Shown here: positions 52,693 through 61,289 of the stretch, piece after piece
Layout of the letters: each line of letters starts with the position of its first letter
How positions within the stretch are numbered: the first letter of the stretch is position 1
Origin: Myroides sp. WP-1
Lineage (GTDB): Bacteria > Bacteroidota > Bacteroidia > Flavobacteriales > Flavobacteriaceae
Direction: 5' to 3'
Length of the DNA stretch: 64,000 nt
NCBI RefSeq assembly: GCF_014145635.1
Contig: NZ_JACHTC010000001.1
Coordinates: 124,001 to 188,000 of the forward strand
The notes under the pieces: model-generated
Seen by the model: the letters and a program-made list of their open reading frames with translations, nothing else
Databases searched by the model: none
Told to the model about the DNA's origin: nothing
Position numbers and translations under genes: made by a program

Positions 52693-53679
52693 ATGAAATT
52701 AGCTAGTATTAACAATGGCACAAGAGATGGTCAATTAGTCGTTGTTTCAAAAGACTTGTCAAAAGCAGTTGTAGTAACTGAAATTGCAGCTACAATGCAA
52801 GCAGCATTAGATCAATGGGCAACCAAAGAATCACTTTTAAAAGAGGTGTATGACAACTTAAACGCAGGGAAACTATCTAATACCATCGATTTTACAGCAG
52901 CTAAAATAATGGCGCCAATCCCACGTGCATACCACTGGGCGGATGGAAGTGCCTATGTAACACACGTTGAATTAGTTCGTAAAGCTAGAAACGCAGAGTT
53001 GCCAGAATCATTCTGGACAGATCCATTAATGTATATGGGTGCATCTGATGCTTTCATTGGGGCGACAGATGATATCTTAATAGAAAAAGAAGAGTGGGGA
53101 ATTGACTTCGAATCAGAAGTAGCTGTTATTACAGACGACGTACCTCCAGGAGTAGACGCACAAACTGCATTGAAACACATTAAATTGGTAACCATTTTAA
53201 ATGACGTTTCACTGAGAAACTTAATTCCAGCAGAATTGGGTAAACAGTTTGGATTTTATCAATCAAAACCATGGACTACCTTTGCACCAGTTATGGTAAC
53301 CCTAGATGAGTTAGGAGAAGATTGGAAAGAAGGAAAACTACATTTACCACTACACTCAACGTTAAATGGTACTTTAGTAGGATCGCCAAATGCAGGAGTA
53401 GATATGACATTTAACTTCGGACAATTAGTAGCACATGCAGCTAAAACGCGTTCATTAATGGCTGGAACAGTAATCGGATCAGGAACCGTTGCTAACCAAG
53501 GTAGCCCAACAGGATCAAGCTGTTTAGCAGAAGTAAGATGCCTAGAAACAATTAAAGATGGCAAACCATCAACACCATTCATGCAATTCGGAGATCGCAT
53601 CGAAATTGAGATGATGGATAAAGAAGGAAACAGCATCTTTGGAAGAATTAACCAAGTAGTAAAAGAATACAAAAAATAA
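52693..53679 (+). CDS. Fumarylacetoacetate hydrolase-family protein
   Basis: A 328-residue protein. The C-terminal FAH fold has metal-binding acidic residues in WGIDFESEVAVITDDV, the NDVSLRNLIP segment, and GSPTGSSCLAEVRCLE. The N-terminal 90 residues form a small separate domain (MKLASINNGTRDGQLVVVS). Proteins like this in Bacteroidota often act in tyrosine or aromatic breakdown as fumarylacetoacetase-type enzymes, but other members are acylpyruvases. No other pathway gene is adjacent, so the substrate remains open. Confidence 0.82.
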   Translation: MKLASINNGTRDGQLVVVSKDLSKAVVVTEIAATMQAALDQWATKESLLKEVYDNLNAGKLSNTIDFTAAKIMAPIPRAYHWADGSAYVTHVELVRKARNAELPESFWTDPLMYMGASDAFIGATDDILIEKEEWGIDFESEVAVITDDVPPGVDAQTALKHIKLVTILNDVSLRNLIPAELGKQFGFYQSKPWTTFAPVMVTLDELGEDWKEGKLHLPLHSTLNGTLVGSPNAGVDMTFNFGQLVAHAAKTRSLMAGTVIGSGTVANQGSPTGSSCLAEVRCLETIKDGKPSTPFMQFGDRIEIEMMDKEGNSIFGRINQVVKEYKK

Positions 53680-53688
53680 GAGTAAAAG

Positions 53689-53717
53689 AAGGAGCGAATT
53701 TTCGCTCCTTTTTTTAT
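53689..53717 (+). terminator. Terminator of the FAH-family gene
   Basis: AAGGAGCGAA (53689-53698) pairs with TTCGCTCCTT (53701-53710), then T residues. Confidence 0.8.
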
Positions 53718-53728
53718 GGGGATCAATT

Positions 53729-53778
53729 ATCGGTTATGAGGTATCGGTTATGAGGTATCGGTTATGAGGTATCGGTAG
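53729..53778. repeat. 14-bp tandem repeat
   Basis: The unit CGGTTATGAGGTAT repeats with exact 14-base spacing, starting at 53731, 53745 and 53759 with a partial copy at 53773. Confidence 0.85.
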
Positions 53779-53822
53779 ATTTTACTAAAAAAGCCAAGAC
53801 TGTCTTTAAACGAAAATTTCAT

Positions 53823-53897
53823 CATCTCACCATCTCAACCTCTCACCATCTCAACCTCTCACCATCTCAACCTCTCAACATCTCAACCTCTCAACAA
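53823..53897. repeat. 16-bp tandem repeat
   Basis: The unit CCATCTCAACCTCTCA repeats with 16-base spacing about four and a half times; the last copies carry an A for C change. Confidence 0.8.
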
Positions 53898-54270
53898 AAA
53901 ATAACTTATGAGATATCAGTAGATTTTTCTAAAATAGGTACTATTTCCTTTCAACGACAAACAACACACACCAAACACCAACTCATCGCCTCACCATCTC
54001 ACCAAACAATGAACAACGAACAACTGAGTTCCCTATATCCACGTTTGAGTGTTTGTATTTTTCCGTTTCGGTACTTTTTTTCGAAGCAATACTCAAAATA
54101 GAAGTACTATTGTACTAGGTTAAAACTTGTGGAAGAAAAAAAGTGAACGCCTATTTTTAGTAGAATATCTTTTTTTGATATAAAATGGTTGAGTTAAAAT
54201 TTTATTAGATATTCTTACCGTATAGAACGTTTATTTTCTTTTACTAGGTTAGTAATTGATAAGGTGAATG

Positions 54271-54306
54271 AGAAGAACAAACTTATAATGAGTTTGTTCT
54301 TTTTTT
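54271..54306 (+). terminator. Terminator hairpin, left copy of a duplicated 36-bp element
   Basis: AGAACAAACT and AGTTTGTTCT pair around TATAATG, followed by T residues. The same 36 bases recur at 55178-55213, just past the toxin module. Confidence 0.75.
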
Positions 54307-54330
54307 ATGCATTCATTTTTGGATATGGAG

Positions 54331-54352
54331 CGCTGTTAGCCATGAAACAGCG
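54331..54352. promoter_or_regulatory. Inverted repeat upstream of the zeta-toxin promoter
   Basis: CGCTGTT (54331-54337) and AACAGCG (54346-54352) form a 7-bp repeat with an 8-base spacer, 35 bases upstream of the -7 box. It is a possible operator for autoregulation. Confidence 0.4.
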
Positions 54353-54386
54353 ATTATAAATTTTAAATAAAGCTTAAAATATATTG

Positions 54387-54394
54387 TATATTTG
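54387..54394 (+). promoter_or_regulatory. -7 box almost touching the zeta-toxin start
   Basis: TATATTTG ends four bases before the ATG at 54399, predicting a leaderless mRNA. Confidence 0.55.
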
Positions 54395-54398
54395 TTAG

Positions 54399-54974
54399 AT
54401 GAGTAACAAGAATTTATACATAATCGCCGGTTGTAATGGAGCAGGAAAGACTACTGCTTCTTTTTCTTTGTTACCTGAAATTTTAGATTGTAAGGAATTT
54501 GTAAATGCAGATGAAATTGCCAAAGGGTTGTCGCCTTTTCAACCAGATAAAGTCGCTGTTGAGGCAGGTCGAATTATGTTGAATAGAATAAATGATTTAT
54601 TCAAAAGTCAAAAAAACTTTGCCTTTGAAACAACTTTGGCTACAAAAATTTATAAAAACAAGATACTCAATGCAAAGGAAATGGGGTATCATTCAACCTT
54701 ATTGTTTTTTTGGTTAAGCAATGTGGAATTAGCGAAAGAAAGGGTTAGAACAAGAGTTCTAGAAGGAGGGCACAATATAGCCGAAAATGTTATTGAGAGA
54801 AGATATTTAAATGGAATAAAAAATTTGTTTGAAATCTATTTAGACATTGTAGATGAGGCTTTTATTTTTGACAATTCTCAAGGTGTTCCTATTTTAGTTG
54901 CAGAGAAAGTGTTTGGAAAACAGCTTAAGGTTTTTGAAAAACAAAGATTTAATGATTTAAAACAATATGTATGA
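54399..54974 (+). CDS. Zeta-toxin-family P-loop kinase
   Basis: A 191-residue protein. The Walker A motif is GCNGAGKTT at residues 11-19, near the start. The likely catalytic Asp is D38 in VNADEIAKGL, FAFETTLA follows near residue 72, and an Arg-rich lid is in ELAKERVRTRVLEGG. This matches zeta/PezT-type toxins, which phosphorylate UDP-N-acetylglucosamine and block wall synthesis. The stop overlaps the start of a small downstream gene (ATGA), a usual toxin-antitoxin layout, although here the toxin comes first. The whole module is bracketed by duplicated terminators. Toxicity is inferred. Confidence 0.8.
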   Translation: MSNKNLYIIAGCNGAGKTTASFSLLPEILDCKEFVNADEIAKGLSPFQPDKVAVEAGRIMLNRINDLFKSQKNFAFETTLATKIYKNKILNAKEMGYHSTLLFFWLSNVELAKERVRTRVLEGGHNIAENVIERRYLNGIKNLFEIYLDIVDEAFIFDNSQGVPILVAEKVFGKQLKVFEKQRFNDLKQYV

Positions 54975-55159
54975 AAACAAAGGCAAGAGATATAAAAAAA
55001 GCAAAGATTTTATCTGGACTTGAACAGGCATATAAAAAAATGATCGCGTTTAAGAAAGAAAAAAATAGTGAAATTGTCATTATTAAAGATGATAAAATAG
55101 TACACGTTAAGCCTGAATCTGTAGTTTTGAATGAGCTAGAAAGTGAAAAGAAAATATAG
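54971..55159 (+). CDS. Small protein coupled to the zeta toxin, candidate antitoxin
   Basis: A 62-residue protein whose ATG overlaps the toxin stop codon. It is very Lys-rich, with a helical first half (KKAKILSGLEQAYKKMIAFKK) and a short beta part (EIVIIKDDKIVHVKPESV). I recognise no DNA-binding motif or epsilon-antitoxin signature. The antitoxin role is inferred only from size and coupling. Confidence 0.55.
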   Translation: MKTKARDIKKAKILSGLEQAYKKMIAFKKEKNSEIVIIKDDKIVHVKPESVVLNELESEKKI

Positions 55160-55177
55160 TAATTAGTAGAGAGAAAT

Positions 55178-55214
55178 AGAAGAACAAACTTATAATGAGT
55201 TTGTTCTTTTTTTT
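55178..55214 (+). terminator. Terminator hairpin, right copy of the duplicated element
   Basis: Identical in 36 bases to 54271-54306; here it follows the small coupled gene by 18 bases and is the natural terminator of the module. Confidence 0.8.
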
Positions 55215-55264
55215 ATTCAATCTTCCATCTCTTATTTCGTTTTTCGTCTCTCCTAACTATTTTG

Positions 55265-55272
55265 TACTTTTG
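55265..55272 (+). promoter_or_regulatory. -7 box of rdgB
   Basis: TACTTTTG, a TAnnTTTG match 21 bases before the ATG. Confidence 0.55.
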
Positions 55273-55293
55273 AGCGGATAAAAAACAAACACG

Positions 55294-55875
55294 ATGAAAC
55301 TCATATTTGCTTCAAACAATAAGAATAAGATTCAAGAAATCAAAAACCAAGTACCAGCATCAATAGAAATATTGAGTTTAGAAGATATTGGATGCATGGT
55401 AGACATACCAGAAACTGCAGATACCATTGAAGGAAATGCGCTATTAAAAGCAGATTACATCAAAAGACACTATGGATTTAATTGTTTTGCAGATGATTCA
55501 GGATTAGAAGTTGATGCGTTGCACGGGGCACCAGGTGTATATTCTGCAAGATACGCTGGAGAAGATAAAAACGATCAGGCAAACAATGCGAAATTATTAA
55601 GCGAATTAGCAGATAAAACCGATAGAAAGGCTAATTTTAAAACGGTAATTGCCTTACATTACAATGGAGAGCAACACTTGTTTACTGGGATTATTAAAGG
55701 AGAAATTCTTACCGAACCACAAGGAGAAGGAGGATTTGGTTACGATCCGTTGTTTCAAGCAGAAGGGATGAATCAATCCTTTGCAGAATTGAGTATACAG
55801 CAAAAAAATGCAGTGAGTCATAGAGGAAGAGCGGTTAGTCAACTTGTTGATTTCTTGAAAGACAAAGAAGAATAA
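55294..55875 (+). CDS. rdgB: XTP/dITP diphosphatase RdgB (HAM1 family)
   Basis: A 193-residue enzyme that hydrolyses non-canonical purine NTPs such as dITP and XTP to monophosphates, keeping them out of DNA. Marks: FASNNKNKIQEIKNQ at the start, FADDSGLEVDALHGAPGVYSARYAGE (active site, Asp pair), GGFGYDPLF and SHRGRA near the end. The length is normal. It has its own promoter and a short terminator at 55893-55919. Confidence 0.95.
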   Translation: MKLIFASNNKNKIQEIKNQVPASIEILSLEDIGCMVDIPETADTIEGNALLKADYIKRHYGFNCFADDSGLEVDALHGAPGVYSARYAGEDKNDQANNAKLLSELADKTDRKANFKTVIALHYNGEQHLFTGIIKGEILTEPQGEGGFGYDPLFQAEGMNQSFAELSIQQKNAVSHRGRAVSQLVDFLKDKEE

Positions 55876-55892
55876 AAGAAATACAAGACAAG

Positions 55893-55919
55893 AGCTTTCT
55901 TCAACAGAAAGCTTTTTTT
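55893..55919 (+). terminator. rdgB terminator
   Basis: AGCTTTCT pairs with AGAAAGCT around TCAAC, followed by T residues. Confidence 0.65.
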
Positions 55920-56082
55920 GTGCATAACGATTATTTAATATTTTATGAATCAGTTGATTACTTGAGTTTACCTTTCATTTTTTCCTGCGCATTCTCTTTC
56001 TAAAACTACAAAAGCAAGGGATAAAGGCAAAAAGTTAAATCGAAAAAAGTTTTGTAGTCTGCAAGAATACTATAAATTTGAC

Positions 56083-56090
56083 TAATTTTG
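56083..56090 (+). promoter_or_regulatory. -7 box of def
   Basis: TAATTTTG, a TAnnTTTG match 37 bases before the ATG. Confidence 0.55.
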
Positions 56091-56127
56091 CAATCGTTTA
56101 AATCAATAAAGATACAAAGGAACAACT

Positions 56128-56715
56128 ATGATACTATCAATTGTTGGTTATGGAGATCCTGTCTTGCGTAAAGTAGGAGAAAACATAACAAAAGATTACC
56201 CAAATTTAGATGAATTAATTGCTAATATGTACGATACGATGTATTCAGCTAGTGGAGTAGGTTTAGCAGCTCCTCAAGTGGGATTGCCGATTCGTCTATT
56301 TGTAGTTGATTGTGCGCCATTTGCAGAGATTGAAGACAACACGCCAGAAGAAAAAGAGTTTTTAACAAGCTACAAAAGAACGTTCATCAACGCCAAGATT
56401 ATTAAAGAAGAAGGGAAAGAGTGGTCGTTTAATGAAGGGTGTTTAAGTATTCCAGATGTACACGAACCAGTGATTCGCAAGGAGCAAATCACCATTGAAT
56501 ATTGCGATGAAAACTTTGTTAGCTATACCGAAACAATCAACGGATTAGCGGCACGTGTAATTCAACACGAGTATGATCACATTGAAGGAATTCTGTTTAC
56601 AGACAAATTATCTAGCCTAAAGAAAAAATTAATTGCCAAGCGATTAAAGAATATTATGGAAGGGAAAGTGTTTACAGACTATAAAATGAAATTTGCTACT
56701 AAAAAAGGTAGATAA
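56128..56715 (+). CDS. def: Peptide deformylase
   Basis: A 195-residue metalloenzyme that removes the formyl group from the first Met of new proteins. All three motifs are present: GVGLAAPQVG (about residue 46), EGCLSIPD with the metal-binding Cys, and QHEYDHIEG with both metal-binding His and the catalytic Glu. The length is typical. It is followed 57 bases later by the DUF5606 gene, a conserved flavobacterial neighbour. Confidence 0.96.
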   Translation: MILSIVGYGDPVLRKVGENITKDYPNLDELIANMYDTMYSASGVGLAAPQVGLPIRLFVVDCAPFAEIEDNTPEEKEFLTSYKRTFINAKIIKEEGKEWSFNEGCLSIPDVHEPVIRKEQITIEYCDENFVSYTETINGLAARVIQHEYDHIEGILFTDKLSSLKKKLIAKRLKNIMEGKVFTDYKMKFATKKGR

Positions 56716-56772
56716 AAAATTGGAAATTAAGAAGTAATTAAGATATTTGTTACAAAAGAAAAATTTTAGAAA

Positions 56773-57186
56773 ATGAGTTTAGAAAAAGTATTAGCTATTT
56801 CTGGTAAGCCAGGATTATTTGAGTTAATTGTTCAAACACGCACAGGATTTATTGCAGAATCATTAGTTGACGGGAAAAGAAGCACAGTAGGATTAAAAAA
56901 CAACGTTAGTTTATTATCTGAAATCTCAATATACACGCACGAAGGAGAAATCAAACTTTTTGACGTATTTAAAAGTATTGCAGCGAAAGAAAACAATGGA
57001 GAGGCTATCTCTCACAAAGTTTCTGATCCAGAGTTAGTTGCTTATTTCCAAGAAGTATTGCCTAACTACGATTCAGAGCGCGTTTATAACTCTGATATTA
57101 AAAAAGTAATCAACTGGTATAATATCGTACAAAAAAGAGGATTAATTCAAGAAGCTTTCCAAGAAGCAGTTGAAGAAAACAAATAA
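56773..57186 (+). CDS. DUF5606 protein
   Basis: A 137-residue cytoplasmic protein with the family opening MSLEKVLAISGKPGLFELIVQ and TRTGFIAESLVDGKRSTVGL. The second half (VLPNYDSERVYNSDIKKVINWYNIVQ) is helical. DUF5606 is confined mostly to Bacteroidota and lacks a known function. It is encoded between def and mazG, and a terminator follows before mazG. Confidence 0.85.
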   Translation: MSLEKVLAISGKPGLFELIVQTRTGFIAESLVDGKRSTVGLKNNVSLLSEISIYTHEGEIKLFDVFKSIAAKENNGEAISHKVSDPELVAYFQEVLPNYDSERVYNSDIKKVINWYNIVQKRGLIQEAFQEAVEENK

Positions 57187-57201
57187 GAAAAAAGAATAGA
57201 T

Positions 57202-57230
57202 AAAAAGCTCGTTGTATAACGAGCTTTTTT
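57202..57230 (+). terminator. Terminator after the DUF5606 gene
   Basis: A 12-bp stem (AAAAAGCTCGTT with AACGAGCTTTTT, loop GTAT) followed by T residues. Confidence 0.8.
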
Positions 57231-57256
57231 ATTTTTACAAGATTAATACAAGTATC

Positions 57257-58036
57257 ATGCATACACAACAAGAAAAATTAGACGCTGTTGGACGATTGCT
57301 AACCATCATGGATGAGTTGAGAGTGCAATGTCCTTGGGATAAAAAACAAACTTTTGCAACTTTGCGTTCGCTGACTATTGAAGAGGTCTATGAGTTGGCA
57401 GATAGTATTTCAATCGGTGACACTAAAGAAATGCAAGGAGAACTTGGCGATTTGTTGATGCATATTGTTTTCTACGCAAAAATAGGGAGTGAGCAAGGCT
57501 TGTTTGATGTTAAGACCATTGCAGATGGTATTTGCGACAAATTGATTTACAGACACCCTCATATTTACGGAGATACTCAAGTAGCAAATGAACAAGAAGT
57601 GCTCCAAAATTGGGAACAACTCAAGCTAAAAGCAGGTAGAGAATCTGTTTTAGAAGGCGTTCCAACTAGTTTACCAGCCATTATTAAAGCATTACGCATG
57701 CAAGAAAAGGCAAGTGGTATAGGTTTTGATTGGAGTAATAAAACCGATGTTTGGGCCAAAGTAGAAGAAGAAATTCAAGAATTTAAAGCAGAGGAAATGG
57801 CGGGTAATAAAGAATTAATGGAAAAAGAATTTGGCGATATTCTTTTTTCACTCGTTAATTATGCACGCTTTGTCGGAATTGATCCTGAACATGCTTTAAG
57901 TCAAACCAATCACAAGTTTATGACGCGTTTTCAAACTATGGAAAAACTCGTCCAAGCTGAAAGTAAAGGATTGTCTCATATGAATTTAGAGGAAATGGAC
58001 GTATATTGGGAAAAAGCAAAAAAACAAACGCAATAA
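57257..58036 (+). CDS. mazG: Nucleoside triphosphate pyrophosphohydrolase MazG
   Basis: A 259-residue all-alpha enzyme with two MazG repeats, converting NTPs to NMP and pyrophosphate, probably as house-cleaning. First repeat: CPWDKKQTFATLRSLTIEEVYEL then GELGDLLMHIVFYA. Second: EEIQEFKAEEM then EKEFGDILFSLVNYARF. The ATG at 57257 is preferred; an earlier frame start would lie inside the preceding terminator. The end overlaps the leader of the next gene. Confidence 0.93.
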   Translation: MHTQQEKLDAVGRLLTIMDELRVQCPWDKKQTFATLRSLTIEEVYELADSISIGDTKEMQGELGDLLMHIVFYAKIGSEQGLFDVKTIADGICDKLIYRHPHIYGDTQVANEQEVLQNWEQLKLKAGRESVLEGVPTSLPAIIKALRMQEKASGIGFDWSNKTDVWAKVEEEIQEFKAEEMAGNKELMEKEFGDILFSLVNYARFVGIDPEHALSQTNHKFMTRFQTMEKLVQAESKGLSHMNLEEMDVYWEKAKKQTQ

Positions 58037-58047
58037 AAAAAAGAAAA

Positions 58048-58707
58048 ATGAAAAAGAAAAAGAAAAATCCAAAGTATATAGGCGCGTTACTTGCACTTAT
58101 TCTTTGCTCCTTTGTTGGATATGGTCAACGTATTGAAAAAGACATCTTTGATGATCTGATTTTCAAAGAAGGACAGTATAAAGCAAAATTAGAAAAAGAC
58201 ATTTTTGATGCCTTTATCTTTACAGATTCTAATAATAATAAAATAGAATTCAGCAACTCTTATTTAGCAAAGAAAATAGGTGATAAGTATAACGACTACG
58301 ATGTAAAATCGTTGTTCTTTCAAGATTTGGTTTTGGATTATCGACATATTGGTGGATATGAAGCAAGTTATAAAATAGATATTCTCGGTACCTTAACGAT
58401 AACAGATAACCAAGGAAAAACGATAAAGTCTAAAGAAGACATTTTTGGTAACCGAAAAATAGAAACTACGAATAAAAAGATTTCCTCTAGCATTCAAAAG
58501 AACTTATCAGGTGATTTAGAATACTCTAGTGGTAAACAATGGGCTAAATTGAAAAAAAATACAGGTGGAACTTATAGCTATACTGATAGTAACAAAACTA
58601 CAATTGAGATGCAACCTGTCGTTTGGGAACAGTTTATGAATCGATATAAATCCGAATATACTATTTTTAATTTTTTACTAGAAGATTTTCTACTAAACAA
58701 GCATTAG
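58048..58707 (+). CDS. Hypothetical exported protein
   Basis: A 219-residue protein with a very basic start (MKKKKKNPK) and a signal peptide ending near FVGYGQ. The mature N-terminus has a short internal duplication, EKDIFDDLIFKEG and EKDIFDAFIFTDS. The rest is Lys/Asn/Ser-rich and probably beta-structured. I recognise no domain. It begins 12 bases after mazG and may share its transcript. Confidence 0.55.
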   Translation: MKKKKKNPKYIGALLALILCSFVGYGQRIEKDIFDDLIFKEGQYKAKLEKDIFDAFIFTDSNNNKIEFSNSYLAKKIGDKYNDYDVKSLFFQDLVLDYRHIGGYEASYKIDILGTLTITDNQGKTIKSKEDIFGNRKIETTNKKISSSIQKNLSGDLEYSSGKQWAKLKKNTGGTYSYTDSNKTTIEMQPVVWEQFMNRYKSEYTIFNFLLEDFLLNKH

Positions 58708-59077
58708 TTTATCGTTTATAATGTTCTTGTTTAGGTTAATTTAAAAAGATAATTTGTTAAAGTGTCAGATAAATTATAGACATAAGGCCTTTGTTTCAAT
58801 ATTTTAGTAATAATTATTTAAAGTTTTTTCTTTCAAATTATTTGAGCTATTTTGCGGCCTGTAATTAGACACGAGGTCCCCACTTCGAAAAAGACACCTT
58901 CTAGATAGAAGTTTTTCCTAAGGAATCTCAAAGATAATACAACAACATACATTTAAAAATCAAATTTGACAAGTAGCCACGTCTAGATTTTATGGTAAAA
59001 AAAAGCCAACTCTATGAGTTGGCTTTTTCATTTGTTACTTGATATGGAAAGTGAAACAAGTCACGCGCACAGGCGAT
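58708..59077 (+). other. Intergenic stretch between convergent genes
   Basis: About 290 AT-rich bases with a small palindrome (CTTCTAGATAGAAG near 58900), then the shared terminator at 58999-59028. No gene is visible. Confidence 0.5.
58999..59028. terminator. Bidirectional terminator
   Basis: A 13-bp stem (core AGCCAACTC with GAGTTGGCT, loop TAT) with A and T runs on its flanks, between convergent genes. Confidence 0.8.
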
Positions 59078-61213
59078 CTACCAGTTGTAATTGAAAGACA
59101 AAGTCATTACTCTGCTGTCCAAATCGTACTTTTGTCTTACATAAGAACCAAAATTAGTACCTGTTAAAATAAAATTATTCGTCTTCAAGACATCTGTTAT
59201 CCCTAGTTTGATATTGCCTTTCTCATTAAAAACAGCCTTGGAAGCACCAAGTGATAAATCGAAATAAGCTTCCCTTTTGTATAATCCAATAGTAGATTTA
59301 GAGAAATATTGACCATTAATTTCTGCTTTGATTCCCTTTAAAAGAGAAAAACTATTTTGTGCATTTACTGTGAAAGCCAATTGTTTACTATCAATAGTAG
59401 TCTCTTGATATTCTCCTTTGTACTGATTGTTAAACACGTTGAACATACTACTCAAAGTCCAAAAATCAGTTGGATTGATCGTTGCAGTTAACGTCGCTCC
59501 ATAGTGGTACGACTTACTGAGGTTTTCTTGTGTTTTAACCAATATTGTTTGGTTCTCTTCATAGCGATAAACTTGTGTCATCACATCTTTTGTCTGGCTA
59601 AAATAAAGTGTTCCAATGAGGTATTTACTCCAAATATAACCTAATTCAGTAGCGTGGGTAATCTCCGGTTTCAGGTGAACATTGCCTTCCCAATAATTAA
59701 AGGGATCACTGTAAAATCGAAAGGGATTTAAATCGAAATGACTCGGTCTATTGATGCGCTTACTGTAAGAAGCATAAAAACTATGTGCATGATCTGTTTC
59801 ATACTTGATAGAAGCACTGGGAAATAGTTTGTTGTAATCCGTTTGATGCTCCTCATTCGATGTTTTTTGGTGAATATTACGATCCGTATATTCATTGCGC
59901 AAACCAACTTGAATTTGCCAATGATCCAAGGCTAATTTATAGTTAATGTAGGCTGCGTGAATTTGTTCTTTATAGGCATAGTGATTCGTTGTTACAGGAT
60001 CAATAATCCATTGATTGTCTTCTTTTAGCTCATATATGGAGGGGTTGTCATTGGATTTAACTGTTGATTTCCACCCTGTTTCTAACGTTTGGTTGTTTAA
60101 AAGCGGAATGGTAAGATCTAACTTTCCATTGAATACGCGAAATTTAGAAGGAATTTTACCTCTTCGATCGTTGTGTTCTTCCTGAGAGAATAAAAGAGGG
60201 TGTTGCTCTTGTGTTTGGATGGATCGGAACTTAGATTGCTCCCAATCTATCTCTACATCAAGACGAGTACCCTCTGGTGAAAATTGATGTGTTCCATGAA
60301 AGCTATACGTATAATCATACCAATGCTCTTGATTGTAATTATCTGTGACAATAGAAGAGTATAAGGTTTCAATAGGGGCGTAGATCTGGTTATCTCCTTT
60401 GGATTTATTTTCATAACGGCCAATTTTTGCATCTATGAGAAATCCAAGAGTAGTTTTTGTTGACAATTGATAATCAGTACCCAATTTGAAATTATTCGAG
60501 GTCAAAGGTTCACTCGTTTTGTAAGTTTGATCGCTATGACGGATAGGGTATGTGCTAGGACTTTTAGGATCAAAGAAGTCCTGTTCAAAAGTTTTGCGTT
60601 CTTCTTCTCCTCGAAAGGTATAGCTATAATCGCCAAAGACACGCCAAGCATTAGGATTGTAATTGAATGAAAAACCTGTGTTCATGCGGTTCTTTCTGCC
60701 CCTTCCACCACTTGAATAAGCAGTTCCATTCAAACCCTCTACTACATTTTTTTTCAATACAATATTGATAATCCCCGCATTACCTGTTGCATCATACTTC
60801 GCAGAAGGGTTAGCTATGATTTCGATGTTTTTAACCAAGGAGGAATTGGTAGAACGAAGTAAATTAGCAAGTTCTTTAGAGGATAGCATACTTAATTTTC
60901 CATTAATCATAACACTAACACCGTTTTTTCCTCTTAAAGAGAGCTCCCCATCTTGAGAAACAAGTATACCAGGAGCTCGTCCGAGTACTTCCAAAACGGT
61001 ACTACCATCAGATAGGGTACTGTTTTCAACGTTAAAAACCATTTTATCCGCCTTTTGCTGAAAAATAGGTTGATTAACACGTATCAGAACTTCACCGAGA
61101 TCTGTATTTTCAACTTGAAATAAGCTGTCAAGTTGTACTTCTGTATAGCCTGTTGATTGCGCGATAGTAAATGAACTGCAAAGCGAAACAAACAAAATAT
61201 AAATTCGATTCAT
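59078..61213 (-). CDS. TonB-dependent outer-membrane receptor
   Basis: A 711-residue protein with a signal peptide (cleavage near FTIAQS). A plug domain follows (about residues 40-155; VLEVLGRAPGILVSQDGELSLRG and IEIIANPSAKYDATGNAGIINI), then a long beta-barrel ending in an aromatic motif, LSFNYNW. It belongs to the outer-membrane beta-barrel type that lacks a full carboxypeptidase-like regulatory N-domain; the usual homologues have about 80-100 more residues. A ligand such as a siderophore, peptide or glycan cannot be named. A TATATTTG promoter box lies at 61297-61290. Confidence 0.85.
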   Translation of the reverse strand: MNRIYILFVSLCSSFTIAQSTGYTEVQLDSLFQVENTDLGEVLIRVNQPIFQQKADKMVFNVENSTLSDGSTVLEVLGRAPGILVSQDGELSLRGKNGVSVMINGKLSMLSSKELANLLRSTNSSLVKNIEIIANPSAKYDATGNAGIINIVLKKNVVEGLNGTAYSSGGRGRKNRMNTGFSFNYNPNAWRVFGDYSYTFRGEEERKTFEQDFFDPKSPSTYPIRHSDQTYKTSEPLTSNNFKLGTDYQLSTKTTLGFLIDAKIGRYENKSKGDNQIYAPIETLYSSIVTDNYNQEHWYDYTYSFHGTHQFSPEGTRLDVEIDWEQSKFRSIQTQEQHPLLFSQEEHNDRRGKIPSKFRVFNGKLDLTIPLLNNQTLETGWKSTVKSNDNPSIYELKEDNQWIIDPVTTNHYAYKEQIHAAYINYKLALDHWQIQVGLRNEYTDRNIHQKTSNEEHQTDYNKLFPSASIKYETDHAHSFYASYSKRINRPSHFDLNPFRFYSDPFNYWEGNVHLKPEITHATELGYIWSKYLIGTLYFSQTKDVMTQVYRYEENQTILVKTQENLSKSYHYGATLTATINPTDFWTLSSMFNVFNNQYKGEYQETTIDSKQLAFTVNAQNSFSLLKGIKAEINGQYFSKSTIGLYKREAYFDLSLGASKAVFNEKGNIKLGITDVLKTNNFILTGTNFGSYVRQKYDLDSRVMTLSFNYNW

Positions 61214-61289
61214 AAATTAAAAGGTTATTTTTTTAATACAATCAAATAATTATTATTTAGATCAATTAAAAATAAAAAAGGTTGATTCG

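Larger units (their letters stand above)
53680..54398 (+). other. Intergenic region with minisatellites
   Basis: It contains the terminator at 53689-53717, two short tandem arrays (53729-53778 and 53823-53897), a low-complexity CAAC/ACAAAC patch (about 53955-54030), and the first copy of a duplicated terminator (54271-54306). No gene-sized frame is visible. Confidence 0.6.

Noticed and set aside
53729..53897. Short regular repeats resembling a CRISPR array
   Set aside because: The units are 14 and 16 bases with no spacers between them and no cas genes nearby; they are minisatellites.
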